Of a stretch of DNA of 64,000 bases, positions 27,401-36,256 are shown piece by piece; the stretch's first letter is position 1, and every line of letters starts with the position of its first letter. Below the pieces are notes generated by a model. It had not been told where the DNA came from. It made no database searches and was given only the letters and a program-made list of their open reading frames with translations. The translations under genes were made by a program, and so were the position numbers. Source of the DNA: Citrobacter gillenii (lineage in GTDB: Bacteria > Pseudomonadota > Gammaproteobacteria > Enterobacterales > Enterobacteriaceae). The DNA is taken from the NCBI RefSeq assembly GCF_013337685.1, contig NZ_SUQN01000008.1, positions 186,001 through 250,000 of the forward strand, read 5' to 3'.

Positions 27401-30400
27401 CCGGTTGGCGGCGTGGTGATCGCTGGCGGGTTATGCATGATATACGGCGTATTCCCACTGACAGCCTGATTGTGAGTCCATGGCAGATCAATCAGTTTGT
27501 GGTCCGTTGCCGTCGCGGTATTACCATGATCATCATGCGTGGTAATCGAAACGGTGATATTACCGTTATCACCGAGATCACCCGTGCTCACTGAGGCCTG
27601 AAAACCCAGAATGTGATTTGGTAATTCAATGACATGGGTTGTATATCGGATCCCATTCCCAACAATAAGAATCACCTCATCATTCAACTTAGCATCTGGG
27701 TCAACATGTCCGGTGACAATCACATAGTCAGGTTTTCTGCCCGGAGCAAGATCCTGAGGGGTCGTCATGTTGGGCAATAAACCGGTGGTCATTGAATCAA
27801 TCGTAATCCTGGCATCGGCATGGGTATCAATCACTACCGGACGGTCATCATGCCCATATGCCACGTTACCTGCCGCGTCTGTGGCCGACACTTTCGCATG
27901 GATGTGCGGATCCAACAGCAAGTCCAGCGTGGAGACATCCGCGCTAAAGGTATGCTGCCCGTTACTGTCCTGTACCTGGGCGTAATAGACCTGATTGTTG
28001 ACGGTCAGCTCAACCCAATCGCCCACCAGCACATCACCGCCCACCGTCCCGGTGACGGCTGTCAGCGGGTTATGCGCCTCGTTATAGTTGATGACGGAAT
28101 CGTGATCCGCCGTAACGATAGGGTTGATGTGCACCGTAGCCACAGCATGGTCGTCAATCGTCAGGACATCCTGCGCCTGCGCCGTGGCGCTATTGCCATG
28201 CGGATCGGTGGCGGTAATGGTGGCGGTAATATGCGGATCGTGCTGCAACCACTGGGTAGTTACATCGACGCTGTAGCCTAATGTTCCGCCCAAATTCGGC
28301 AGCGGAATCACTTGAGTGTCCACCAGATGTCCGCCGATATTGAGATGAACAATATCGCCCGCCTTCGCGTCACCGCCCACCGTCCCGCTCACTACGGTGG
28401 TTGTTTTCTGCAACTCAGCACCGTTCAGAACCTTATCACCGGTGACCGGATCGATAGTGATTGCGGCGTAGGCTTTATCATCCAGCCCCACGTTATGGTG
28501 TGCCGTAATATGCGCATGGTTTTGCGCCGTATCGGTGACATCCATCGACACATCAATATGTGGGCTGGCGATAATATCGGACGTCGCCACCGAAATATGG
28601 AAGCCCATTTTATTACCGCCGAGGTCTTCCACCACCCCGGTATAAATCTGCCCGTTGATTGTCATCACCAGCGGATCGCCCGGATGCACTTCGCCGGTAA
28701 CCGTGCCGCTGACCAGCGTATGGCCCTGCATTTGCTCATCGCGGTTAAGCGTGTTATCCGGCGTTACCGTATCAATCTTGATTGCTGCGTCGACACGCGT
28801 ATCAATAATCACCGTCGTTTCGGCATCCGCTTTCGCCACGTTGCCCGCCGCATCGGTGGTGCTGACGGTGGCGGTTAAGTGCGGGTCGGCCAGCAAATCA
28901 GCGGTGCTGACCTTGATGCTATACCCAAGAACTCCACCGCCCAGATCGACAACTTTCCCTGTCAGGACGTGGCCTTTCACCGTCAGATACACCACATCAT
29001 TGACGTGCACATCACCAGCGACTTTTCCGGTTACCCAGGTAAACGGCTGGTGAGATTCGTCACCGTTCACCCGGTTATCGCCGGTAACGGGATCGATGCT
29101 CAGCATTGCTTTCGCGTGCAGATCCACCGTCAGATCGTGAGGCGTCTGCACATGCTGAATATTGTGTGGATCATCCACGCCATTGACCTGGGCAATAATA
29201 TGAGGGTCTTTAAGCAGATCGCGGGTCAGAACATCCAGTTTATAACCCAGTGCGCCATTATGTTCAGGTAAGTGCTGTACGGTTGTATTGTAGGTATGCC
29301 CGTTGACGATGATCTGCACCTTATCGCCGAATTTCACATCGCCAGAAACGGTACCCATCACCTCGGTGGTATGTCGAGCAGCCTCTGCACCATTGAGCAC
29401 ATCGTCACCCGCTACGGTATCAACAGTGATCCCTGCCCTTGCATGGTTGTCGATATGAACAGTGTGGGAAGTGCCGATGGTGACTTCATTACCCACCGCA
29501 TCGTGGGAAGTCACCGTTGCCGTAAAGGTGACATTTATATCCTGATTACCCTGGTTATTGCTGAATGCAGCCGAATCAACTGGAATTTGATAGCCCAGCT
29601 TACCCCCACCCAGGTCGATAACCTTGCCGGTAAACGTGTAACCATTAATCTCAATGTTCACCGCATCACCGACCTGTGCATCGCCGCCCACCGTACCGCT
29701 CACCAACTGTTTAGGCTTATCCAGTTCAAAGTGGTTCAGCACATTATCGTCGGTCACCTTATCGATGGTGATTTTCGCATCCGCATGCAGGTCGATATGC
29801 ACCGTATGATCGTGGGACACGGTTAACTGATTACCGTGTTCATCGACGGTGGAGATTGAAACATGCACGTTCTGATCGACACCATCAGGCAGGTTTTTGG
29901 TGCTCACCGGAATGCTGTAGCCTAACGAGCCGTCCGCCAGCAGCACCACGCTACCGTGCCAGGTCTGGTTGTTGAACGTTAAGGTCACAACATCGCCAGG
30001 TTTCGCATCGCCACCGACCGGTCCTGTTATCGTCGTCGTGTTCAGCAGAGATTCGGCATGACTGATAATGTCATCACCTGCCACGGTATCAATACCGATA
30101 CTGGCGCTGGCATCGAGATCGAGCCCAACGGTACGTTCTGTCGTGGCGGTGCTTTCGTTACCGTGATTATCGGTGGTGTTGATACGGGCATGAATCACCG
30201 GATCGTTAACCAGCGACTGGGTATCCACCAGGATGTGATACCCCAGATTCCCGCCAGGCAATGCTTCGACAAAACCAGAGTACCGATGACCATCAATCAT
30301 CAGCTCAACGGTGTCATGCAGTTTTGCATCTCCGCTCACCGTGCCGCTGATCTTCGTCTGACCGTTATTGTCCGTCGACTCCTTGATGTTGATGACGTTA

Positions 30401-33400
30401 TCAGCGGTCACGCCATCAATGGTGATATGCGACTGTGTGTACATATCCGAGTCGATAGCTTTTGACTCGCTATGGGTGACGCTGTTACCTGCCGCATCGG
30501 TTGAGGTCACGGTAACGTAAATCTCCGGATGCGTTATCAGCATATGGGTGTTTACCGGGAAGCTATAACCTAACCCACCACCCGCCAGCGCAATCACCGT
30601 CGTTGTAAGGGTATATCCGCCTTTCAGCTCCAGCGTCACCACATCGCCTGCTTTCGCGTCAATACCGGTCACTGTTCCGGTGATATGCGTAACGCCGCCG
30701 TTTTCTGAAAACTCTTTAATATTGATAATGTCATCGACGGCTACTTGATCAATATGCACCTGGTTTTCAGCGTAATTGTCGAGATGTACGGTGTGGGTGC
30801 TGACCGCCACCGCCACGTTACCCGCCGCATCCTGTGAGACTACGCTGGCGTGCACATCAACATCTTTCAGCACCATGCCGCTGTTGTCCGCAAAGGCGGC
30901 GGAGTCCACCGCGATGCTGTAGCCCAGGCTGCCGTTGCCCAGGTCGATCACCCGCCCGTGATAATCGTGCCCGTTGATAACCAGATCCACCCGGTCGCCC
31001 GCCCGGGCATCTTCCCCGCTGACGGTACCGGTAATGGTCCGCGTTTTCGCCGATAGCTCATTAAAATCCAGCGTATTATCGACCGTCACATCATCAATAC
31101 TGATGCCGTTGTGTGCCTCGGTGTCCAGTACCACGGTACGGTGATCCAGTGCGGTCACTTCATTCCCCGCCTTGTCGTGGCTGACCACCGTCACCACCAC
31201 CCCGTTACGGCCTGGCAGCAGCGTGCCCGTCGGGACCGCCACCTCGTAGCGCAGATGGCCGTTGTCATTCACCACTGTGCCGGTAAACGTCTGTCCCTGC
31301 ACGCTGACGGTCACCACATCGCCCGCCCTGGCGTCCGGTCCGTCCACCTTGCCACTGATCATTGTTGGCATACGATTTTCTGTGCTGTTGACCACGTCAT
31401 CCGTGGCCACCGGGCGGATATCCACCCCGTTTTCAGCGTAGTTGTCGATATGCACGGTGTGGGTGCTGACCGCCACCGCCACGTTACCCGCCGCATCCTG
31501 TGAGACTACGCTGGCGTGCACATCAACATCTTTCAGCACCTTGCCGCTGTTGTCCGCAAAGGCGGCGGAGTCCACCGCAATGCGGTAGCCCAGGCTGCCG
31601 TTGCCCAGATCGATCACCCGCCCGTGGTAGTCGTGCCCGTTGATGACCAGATCCACCCGGTCGCCCGCCCGGGCATCTTCCCCGCTGACGGTACCAGTCA
31701 CCACCTGATGACGCATATACAGTTCGCTGCGGTTCAGGATGTTATCCGCCGTCACATCATCAATGGTCAGGGCGTTGTGCGCCTCGGTGTCCAGCACCAC
31801 GGTACGGTGATCCAGTGCGGTCACTTCATTCCCCGCCTTGTCGTGGCTGACCACCGTCACCACCACCCCGTTACGGCCTTCCTTCAGCGTGCCCGTCGGG
31901 ACCGCCACCTCGTAGCGCAGATGGCCGTTGTCATTCACCACTGTGCCGGTAAACGTCTGTCCCTGCACGCTGACGGTCACCACATCGCCCGCCCTGGCGT
32001 CCGGTCCGTCCACCTTGCCACTGATCATTGTTGGCATACGATTTTCTGTGCTGTTGACCACGTCATCCGTGGCCACCGGGCGGATATCCACTCCGTTTTC
32101 AGCGTAGTTGTCGATATGCACGGTGTGGGTGCTGACCGCCACCGCCACGTTAGCCGCCGCATCCTGTGAGACTACGCTGGCGTGCACATCAACATCTTTC
32201 AGCACCTTGCCGCTGTTGTCCGCAAAGGCGGCGGAGTCCACCGCAATGCGGTAGCCCAGGCTGCCGTTGCCCAGGTCGATCACCCGCCCGTGATAATCGT
32301 GACCGTTGATGACCAGATCCACCCGGTCACCCGCCCGGGCATCCTCCCCGCTGACGGTGCCGGTCACCACCTGATGACGCATATACAGTTCGCTGCGGTT
32401 CAGGATGTTATCCGCCGTCACATCATCAATGGTCAGGGCGTTATGTGCCAGGGTATCCAGCGTCACCGTGGTGTTCTGCACCGCCACCGCGGTGTTGCCT
32501 GCCGTATCCACGCCGGTGACGGTGACCTGCACGTCATTGCGGCCTTCGTGGAGGGCGGAGGTCGGCACCGCCACGTTATAGCGCAGCTCCCCGTGTTCAT
32601 CAGTCACCACCACGCCGTTAAAGGTCTGGCCGTTCACCTGCACCGCCACCGGGTCACCCGGCTGCGCATCCCCGGTTACCGCGCCAGAAATCAGCGTCGG
32701 CATCCGGGACTCACTGCGGTTGACGGTGTTGTCATCCGCCACGGTGTCGATGCTGATGGCATCCGCCGCCTGGGTATCCAGCGTCACCGTGGTGTTCTGC
32801 ACCGCCACCGCGGTGTTGCCTGCCGTATCCACGCCGGTGACGGTGACCTGCACGTCGTTGCGGCCTTCGTGGAGGGCGGAGGTCGGCACCGCCACGTTAT
32901 AGCGCAGCGCCCCGTGTTCGTCGGTCACCACCACGCCGTTGAAGGTCTGGCCGTTCACCTGCACCGCCACCGGGTCACCCGGCTGCGCATCCCCGGTTAC
33001 CGCGCCAGAAATCAGCGTCGGCATACGGGACTCACTGCGGTTGACGATATTGTCATCCGCCACGGTGTCGATGCTGATGGCGTTTGCCGCCACGGTGTCC
33101 AGCACCACGTTTTTGTGTGTGACGGCAGTCGCTTCGTTACCCACATCATCATGGCTAACCACCTTCACCTGCACATCATTGACGCCTTCTTTAAGCGTTC
33201 CCCTTGGCACCTCAATTTCGTACCGGAGTTGACCATGATCGTCGAAAACCGTGCCGTGGAATTCTTTTCCCTGAACAGTCAACGTCACCGGATCGCCCGC
33301 TTTGGCATCGCCACTGGCGACGCCGGTAATCAGCGTTGGCATGCGGTTTTCACTGGCGTTAACAACATCATCATTCGCCACTGTCTCGATGGTCACAGCA

Positions 33401-34518
33401 TTCTGTGCCAGCAGATCGCTCTCGACATGATGCTCCGTAGAAACAGTCGTGGTATTCCCGGCATCATCGGTTGACGTTAACGTGGCGTGGAAAGTTGGGT
33501 CATTCAGCAACCCGTGAGTTAATACCGGGATGTTATACGTCAGCGGGCCATTGCCAGGATCGGTCACAATGCCGGTATATTCTTTGCCATCGACCAGTAA
33601 GGTCACGATATCGCCAGGTTTGGCGTCGCCGCCTACATGCCCATGGATGATGGTTTGCGTATGGAGAGATTCTTCGTAGTTAATCAGGTTGTCTGGCGTG
33701 ACGTTATCTACCGTAATATCGATGCGCGGGCCGGTGATATCAATCAGCGCATTGTCGAAAGTTTGTGCCGTTCGACCCGACACATCGGTGGCCGTTGCCA
33801 CCACGGTGACGTTCCCTGGCTGTAATCCACCCAGATCGGTATCGATAAACCAGTGACCGTTCCTCACAGGGACATCGACGGTGAATGTGTTTTTTTGGCT
33901 ATCGGTGAAGGTCAGCGTGACGTGGTTCTGGTTACTGGTGCCGCTTAAATGCGTCCGGTGGAATTCATTCTTGTTAATGTAGCCGTCGTTGCCTGCAAAC
34001 TCCGCAATAGTCACTTCTGGTGGGAAAAGACTGGCAGACCCGGACAGGATCCCCGCCACCGGCAGGTTGATATCGCCGTTTGGGCTACCCAGTCCCTTGG
34101 TGCCAAAACCCGCAGTAGGATCAACCACCTGCCCGGTCAGTTCAAGCTGAACCCGCGTGTGACCGCCACCGCCACCTTCCATCGGCACCGGTTCGTCGTT
34201 GCCCGCTGCGGTCGCGTCAAGTATCTGCGTCGGATCCGCACCATCGGCGATGGCTTTTTGTACGGCGGCAATATCCTGGGCATCATGATTCGGATTATGG
34301 CTTACCTGTATCCCGTGCTCTCCCCAGTGGCTATTACGCCCAATATCTACCGTCTGCCCGTTAGGTAGAGAGATACTGACCGCGCCGCCGGCACCGGTCA
34401 CAATTTCTTCACCGAGAGAGATCCTGTCGCCTTCATGAACAAGTCGTTGTGTGCCATTGGCTTCAACAACATAGACCTGTCCAATAATTGCTTTGATCAC
34501 ACCGAGTAATTTGCTCAC
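24406..34518 (-). CDS. Giant LapA/BapA-like type 1 secreted adhesin, 3,370 aa
   Basis: This large biofilm adhesin starts at a GTG at 34518 (GAGG about six bases upstream). The N-terminal retention module (1-115) contains the LapG cleavage site T103-A-A-G106 and is followed by a Gly5 stretch (115-119). After a linker and one variant domain come about 27 Ig-like repeats of 100-112 residues, each opening with a pattern like IDxVTxDNxLNxxE and containing GxVxGDAxxGD. The C-terminus (about 3230-3370) is Ala/His-rich and ends PEQNHSH. I see no RTX nonapeptides. Expected export is by the divergent TolC/ABC/HlyD genes, with the N-terminus held in the TolC pore until LapG cuts it. Some repeats are nearly identical in DNA. 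Confidence 0.94.
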   Translation of the reverse strand: MSKLLGVIKAIIGQVYVVEANGTQRLVHEGDRISLGEEIVTGAGGAVSISLPNGQTVDIGRNSHWGEHGIQVSHNPNHDAQDIAAVQKAIADGADPTQILDATAAGNDEPVPMEGGGGGHTRVQLELTGQVVDPTAGFGTKGLGSPNGDINLPVAGILSGSASLFPPEVTIAEFAGNDGYINKNEFHRTHLSGTSNQNHVTLTFTDSQKNTFTVDVPVRNGHWFIDTDLGGLQPGNVTVVATATDVSGRTAQTFDNALIDITGPRIDITVDNVTPDNLINYEESLHTQTIIHGHVGGDAKPGDIVTLLVDGKEYTGIVTDPGNGPLTYNIPVLTHGLLNDPTFHATLTSTDDAGNTTTVSTEHHVESDLLAQNAVTIETVANDDVVNASENRMPTLITGVASGDAKAGDPVTLTVQGKEFHGTVFDDHGQLRYEIEVPRGTLKEGVNDVQVKVVSHDDVGNEATAVTHKNVVLDTVAANAISIDTVADDNIVNRSESRMPTLISGAVTGDAQPGDPVAVQVNGQTFNGVVVTDEHGALRYNVAVPTSALHEGRNDVQVTVTGVDTAGNTAVAVQNTTVTLDTQAADAISIDTVADDNTVNRSESRMPTLISGAVTGDAQPGDPVAVQVNGQTFNGVVVTDEHGELRYNVAVPTSALHEGRNDVQVTVTGVDTAGNTAVAVQNTTVTLDTLAHNALTIDDVTADNILNRSELYMRHQVVTGTVSGEDARAGDRVDLVINGHDYHGRVIDLGNGSLGYRIAVDSAAFADNSGKVLKDVDVHASVVSQDAAANVAVAVSTHTVHIDNYAENGVDIRPVATDDVVNSTENRMPTMISGKVDGPDARAGDVVTVSVQGQTFTGTVVNDNGHLRYEVAVPTGTLKEGRNGVVVTVVSHDKAGNEVTALDHRTVVLDTEAHNALTIDDVTADNILNRSELYMRHQVVTGTVSGEDARAGDRVDLVINGHDYHGRVIDLGNGSLGYRIAVDSAAFADNSGKVLKDVDVHASVVSQDAAGNVAVAVSTHTVHIDNYAENGVDIRPVATDDVVNSTENRMPTMISGKVDGPDARAGDVVTVSVQGQTFTGTVVNDNGHLRYEVAVPTGTLLPGRNGVVVTVVSHDKAGNEVTALDHRTVVLDTEAHNGISIDDVTVDNTLDFNELSAKTRTITGTVSGEDARAGDRVDLVINGHDYHGRVIDLGNGSLGYSIAVDSAAFADNSGMVLKDVDVHASVVSQDAAGNVAVAVSTHTVHLDNYAENQVHIDQVAVDDIINIKEFSENGGVTHITGTVTGIDAKAGDVVTLELKGGYTLTTTVIALAGGGLGYSFPVNTHMLITHPEIYVTVTSTDAAGNSVTHSESKAIDSDMYTQSHITIDGVTADNVINIKESTDNNGQTKISGTVSGDAKLHDTVELMIDGHRYSGFVEALPGGNLGYHILVDTQSLVNDPVIHARINTTDNHGNESTATTERTVGLDLDASASIGIDTVAGDDIISHAESLLNTTTITGPVGGDAKPGDVVTLTFNNQTWHGSVVLLADGSLGYSIPVSTKNLPDGVDQNVHVSISTVDEHGNQLTVSHDHTVHIDLHADAKITIDKVTDDNVLNHFELDKPKQLVSGTVGGDAQVGDAVNIEINGYTFTGKVIDLGGGKLGYQIPVDSAAFSNNQGNQDINVTFTATVTSHDAVGNEVTIGTSHTVHIDNHARAGITVDTVAGDDVLNGAEAARHTTEVMGTVSGDVKFGDKVQIIVNGHTYNTTVQHLPEHNGALGYKLDVLTRDLLKDPHIIAQVNGVDDPHNIQHVQTPHDLTVDLHAKAMLSIDPVTGDNRVNGDESHQPFTWVTGKVAGDVHVNDVVYLTVKGHVLTGKVVDLGGGVLGYSIKVSTADLLADPHLTATVSTTDAAGNVAKADAETTVIIDTRVDAAIKIDTVTPDNTLNRDEQMQGHTLVSGTVTGEVHPGDPLVMTINGQIYTGVVEDLGGNKMGFHISVATSDIIASPHIDVSMDVTDTAQNHAHITAHHNVGLDDKAYAAITIDPVTGDKVLNGAELQKTTTVVSGTVGGDAKAGDIVHLNIGGHLVDTQVIPLPNLGGTLGYSVDVTTQWLQHDPHITATITATDPHGNSATAQAQDVLTIDDHAVATVHINPIVTADHDSVINYNEAHNPLTAVTGTVGGDVLVGDWVELTVNNQVYYAQVQDSNGQHTFSADVSTLDLLLDPHIHAKVSATDAAGNVAYGHDDRPVVIDTHADARITIDSMTTGLLPNMTTPQDLAPGRKPDYVIVTGHVDPDAKLNDEVILIVGNGIRYTTHVIELPNHILGFQASVSTGDLGDNGNITVSITTHDDHGNTATATDHKLIDLPWTHNQAVSGNTPYIMHNPPAITTPPTGTGTTVPHQPQVHLTVDKVTGDDVLNHDEVNNATTPVRGRVTGDVHANDVVTVTVNGVDYHGKVFAIPGLSGEFGYQVDVPSNVLQAHPTFDVSVTVTEGNLTGSDTQHKVISIDTDNPITINMNPVASDDVINGKEALTGKTMITGTVKGEGLHDGSVVSLQVNGNTLTTVVHNNNGTLEWSKEVSINDLRTNPTIVATVTGTDAAGNTVTGSTDRHLIVDLNAVAGVTIDNITADNVLNAQESDVTVHPMTTVTGSVTGDVKSGDIVTLEVDNHTYTATVDNQLHYSVDIDTQHLNADHSIVAKVTGHDVHGNDQDASYTKNFTRDTTAAATVTINTVGGDDVINADEVKAGQIEVSGTVGGDVHKGDKVHITVNNITVDADVVELPHMNGQLGYSALVSTAGLQTDPTIYVSVTGEDAAKNTQTANSQKPVTIDTNVVAEIHLDKVSDDDVLNNAQTKLQHTKISGYVTGDVDVGDLVTIRVGGKDLVAKVASSGGKKVFSVDASTVDLVHDQNITAHVTAHDDAGNRQEIDTAKTLTIDREAKGTVDIDNVTADNVLNQQELQALKTTITGTVGGDAQKGDPVVLTIGNSTFNGSVDVLPSGKLGYQIDVDTDVLKANTSIDAKVTGHDAPGNPYSIHISHSYVVDDHAEGTIVINNGIAGDNAVNQTESQHDTVISGVVTGDAKMGDSVTLTVNSFSTTVKVTQDPHSNKLVYAVAVPTSALNEGDNDVQVKTTVKDAAGNTLDVTNHKTVVLDTHADATIVVDKITGDNHISQAESQNAITHLTGSVTGDVHDGEHITARVNGHQYDTVIHLNNNELRYDFAVDTSTLRTGHNRVSVMVEANDNHGNTTTHAQMADVTMEDHAPVKAHAADKGQHAAAQHALHNLFDDSALSLSYAPAASAHGQAAAVLGPDDKAKAVLDKVDLSDLARELHEGVDIAKYIQSGGDHHLIASPAKVAHGIDTAVSTPLSSDVHASTYSLDHLIAKPEQNHSH
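30773..32450 (-). repeat. 666-base tandem repeats inside the adhesin gene
   Basis: A two-domain block of 666 bases (222 residues) recurs with very high identity. Equivalent points are at 30773, 31439 and 32105 for one half and at about 31110 and 31776 for the other. A further near-identical pair with a period of about 321 bases (107 residues) lies at about 32455-33100. Such identity allows in-frame gain or loss of domains by recombination and is a risk for misassembly. Confidence 0.85.
34201..34212 (-). other. Predicted LapG cleavage site (TAAG) of the adhesin
   Basis: Codons ACC GCA GCG GGC on the minus strand encode T103-A-A-G106. In P. fluorescens LapA, LapG cuts between the two alanines of the same motif at almost the same distance from the N-terminus. 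A cognate LapG is encoded at 21273-21986. Confidence 0.8.
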
Positions 34519-34849
34519 CGTAACCTCACTTAAATACCATCATTATTTTTATAAACTCGTTAATATATTAACGAACAAAAAACACATTCTTTTAATGTAA
34601 ACATTAATATTCAATGTGGAAAAAAACACATTTTTTAGAATGCATATACATGAGACTTGACTGGCAAATGAATATAATAAAAAATAACCAAAAATAAAAC
34701 ACGATGTGACAAAACATATCTCTGAATAGCTGATTGCAAGCGTCAATTAAGATAATTCATATTTGTTAATTAATATAACGTGTTTGTGAAAATGGATGAT
34801 GGCGACGACAACTGGATGTCATAACCGTGTGATATAAGGCATTCCTGTC
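34519..34849. promoter_or_regulatory. Divergent adhesin/exporter promoter region
   Basis: About 330 AT-rich bases separate the adhesin gene (minus) from the secretion operon (plus). No credible gene lies here. It should contain both promoters and holds the dyad described separately at 34592-34607. Confidence 0.6.
34592..34607. promoter_or_regulatory. Dyad TTAATGT-AA-ACATTAA, candidate operator
   Basis: Perfect 7-bp arms with a two-base centre lie about 75 bases upstream of the adhesin start. The core is identical to that at 17020-17035 in front of the GGDEF-EAL/lapG/lapD operon. Confidence 0.5.
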
Positions 34850-36193
34850 ATGAAGAAGTTTTTCGTTTTTCTGCTTTCATGGTTTTCAATAAATTCCGTG
34901 TATGCAGAAGACTTACACAATACCGTTAAAGACGCATTAGCCAATCACCCTGAAGTTAATGCGGCTATAAATAGTCGCTATTCAGCAGAAAAAGAACTCC
35001 GTGCGGCACAAGGTGGATATTTACCCGCATTGAATTTAAATGCCGAAACCGGGCGTAAAAATATTGATGATGCGACCACCCGTGCCGCAGGCAGCACAAA
35101 CGGGCTGACTCAATCCCCCAATGGCGCGACGCTCAGCCTGGAGCAAAATGTATTTAATGGTTTTGCCACCCATAGCGACGTTGCACGACAAAAAGCGACC
35201 GTTGATTCACGGGCATTTGGCGTGATGAACACCAGCGAAAGCACCGCTTACACGGTAATTCAGGCCTATTTTGATGTGCTGCAGCGCGAGGAGTTTGTTC
35301 GCCTGGCAGAAGATGATCTCGCTAACCACGAGCGCATTTACGACCAGATAAAACTGCGTACCGATCAGGGCGTGGGCCGCTCCGGCGACTTTATGCAAGC
35401 GGAAGCTCGTCTGGCGCAGGCACGGAACAATTTGCTCACCGAGCAAACCAACCTGGAAGACGCGAAGACCACGTTTGTCAGTGTAAGCGGTCAAGATCCT
35501 GAAGGGTTAAGCCTGCCGGAAAGCATTGACGCGCAGCTCCCGACCTCACTTGCCGACGCCAAAAACCGGATGGAAAACAACAACCCGTTACTGAAGTCTG
35601 CCAACGCCGACATCGAAGCCGCACATCAGCAGTATGAAGCGTCAAAATCGACCTTCTACCCGCGTGTCGACGTTGAGCTGTCTCGGGGTATCAGCAATAA
35701 CACCGATACCACCCGCGCGCACACTGAAGAGTGGGAAGCGATGGTAAAGCTGCATTACAACCTGTACCAGGGCGGCAGCGACAAAGCCAACATGGAATCT
35801 CGCGCCTACCTGCATAAACAGGCTCAGGATGTGCGCAATAACACCCTGCGCCAGTTGAATCAGGAGCTGCGCCTGGCGTGGACTGCATTACAAAATGCGC
35901 GCGCCCAGCTGCCGTCGGCGGAAGAATATGCCGACCGAAGCGTGAAAGTTCGCACCGCCTATCAGGACCAATTTAGTCTGGGTGAACGTACGCTGCTGGA
36001 TTTACTCGACAGTGAAAATGAAGTGTTCTCCTCTAAACGTCGTCTGGTTGAATTACGTTACCTGGCCATGACCAGCGGGTATCGAATTAGCGAACGCACC
36101 GGTGAATTAATGAGTATTCTAAAAATCGCACCGCCGCCATCGGGGCAACCTGTAGATACCGCAGCAGGAAATAACCTGCCGGAACTTCATTAA
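34850..36193 (+). CDS. TolC-family outer membrane component of type 1 secretion
   Basis: This 447-residue protein has a signal peptide (MKKFFVFLLSWFS..VYAED) and the duplicated coiled-coil structure of outer membrane efflux proteins. Features include ATLSLEQNVFNGFATHSDVARQ in the first half and MVKLHYNLYQGGSDKANMES in the second, with FSLGERTLLDLLDSENEVF near 390. It corresponds to LapE/BapB. It leads the secretion operon divergent from the adhesin and is probably the dedicated exit channel in which the uncleaved adhesin is retained. AAGG lies about eleven bases before the ATG. Confidence 0.92.
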   Translation: MKKFFVFLLSWFSINSVYAEDLHNTVKDALANHPEVNAAINSRYSAEKELRAAQGGYLPALNLNAETGRKNIDDATTRAAGSTNGLTQSPNGATLSLEQNVFNGFATHSDVARQKATVDSRAFGVMNTSESTAYTVIQAYFDVLQREEFVRLAEDDLANHERIYDQIKLRTDQGVGRSGDFMQAEARLAQARNNLLTEQTNLEDAKTTFVSVSGQDPEGLSLPESIDAQLPTSLADAKNRMENNNPLLKSANADIEAAHQQYEASKSTFYPRVDVELSRGISNNTDTTRAHTEEWEAMVKLHYNLYQGGSDKANMESRAYLHKQAQDVRNNTLRQLNQELRLAWTALQNARAQLPSAEEYADRSVKVRTAYQDQFSLGERTLLDLLDSENEVFSSKRRLVELRYLAMTSGYRISERTGELMSILKIAPPPSGQPVDTAAGNNLPELH

Positions 36194-36256
36194 TCATTAT
36201 TTATACAAATAAACATCTGAGCTGCACACTTATTATTAGCATGCTATTTTTAAGTC

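Noticed and set aside
30773-33100. Regularly spaced repeats suggestive of a CRISPR array
   Set aside because: The periods (321 and 666 bases) are protein-domain repeats within one reading frame; no short repeat-spacer structure or cas gene exists.
24700-33474. Many long plus-strand open frames (up to about 430 codons) within the adhesin region
   Set aside because: They are antisense shadows of the repetitive 10-kb adhesin gene. They repeat with the same 666-base period, are His/Val/Ile-rich low-complexity products and lack ribosome sites.
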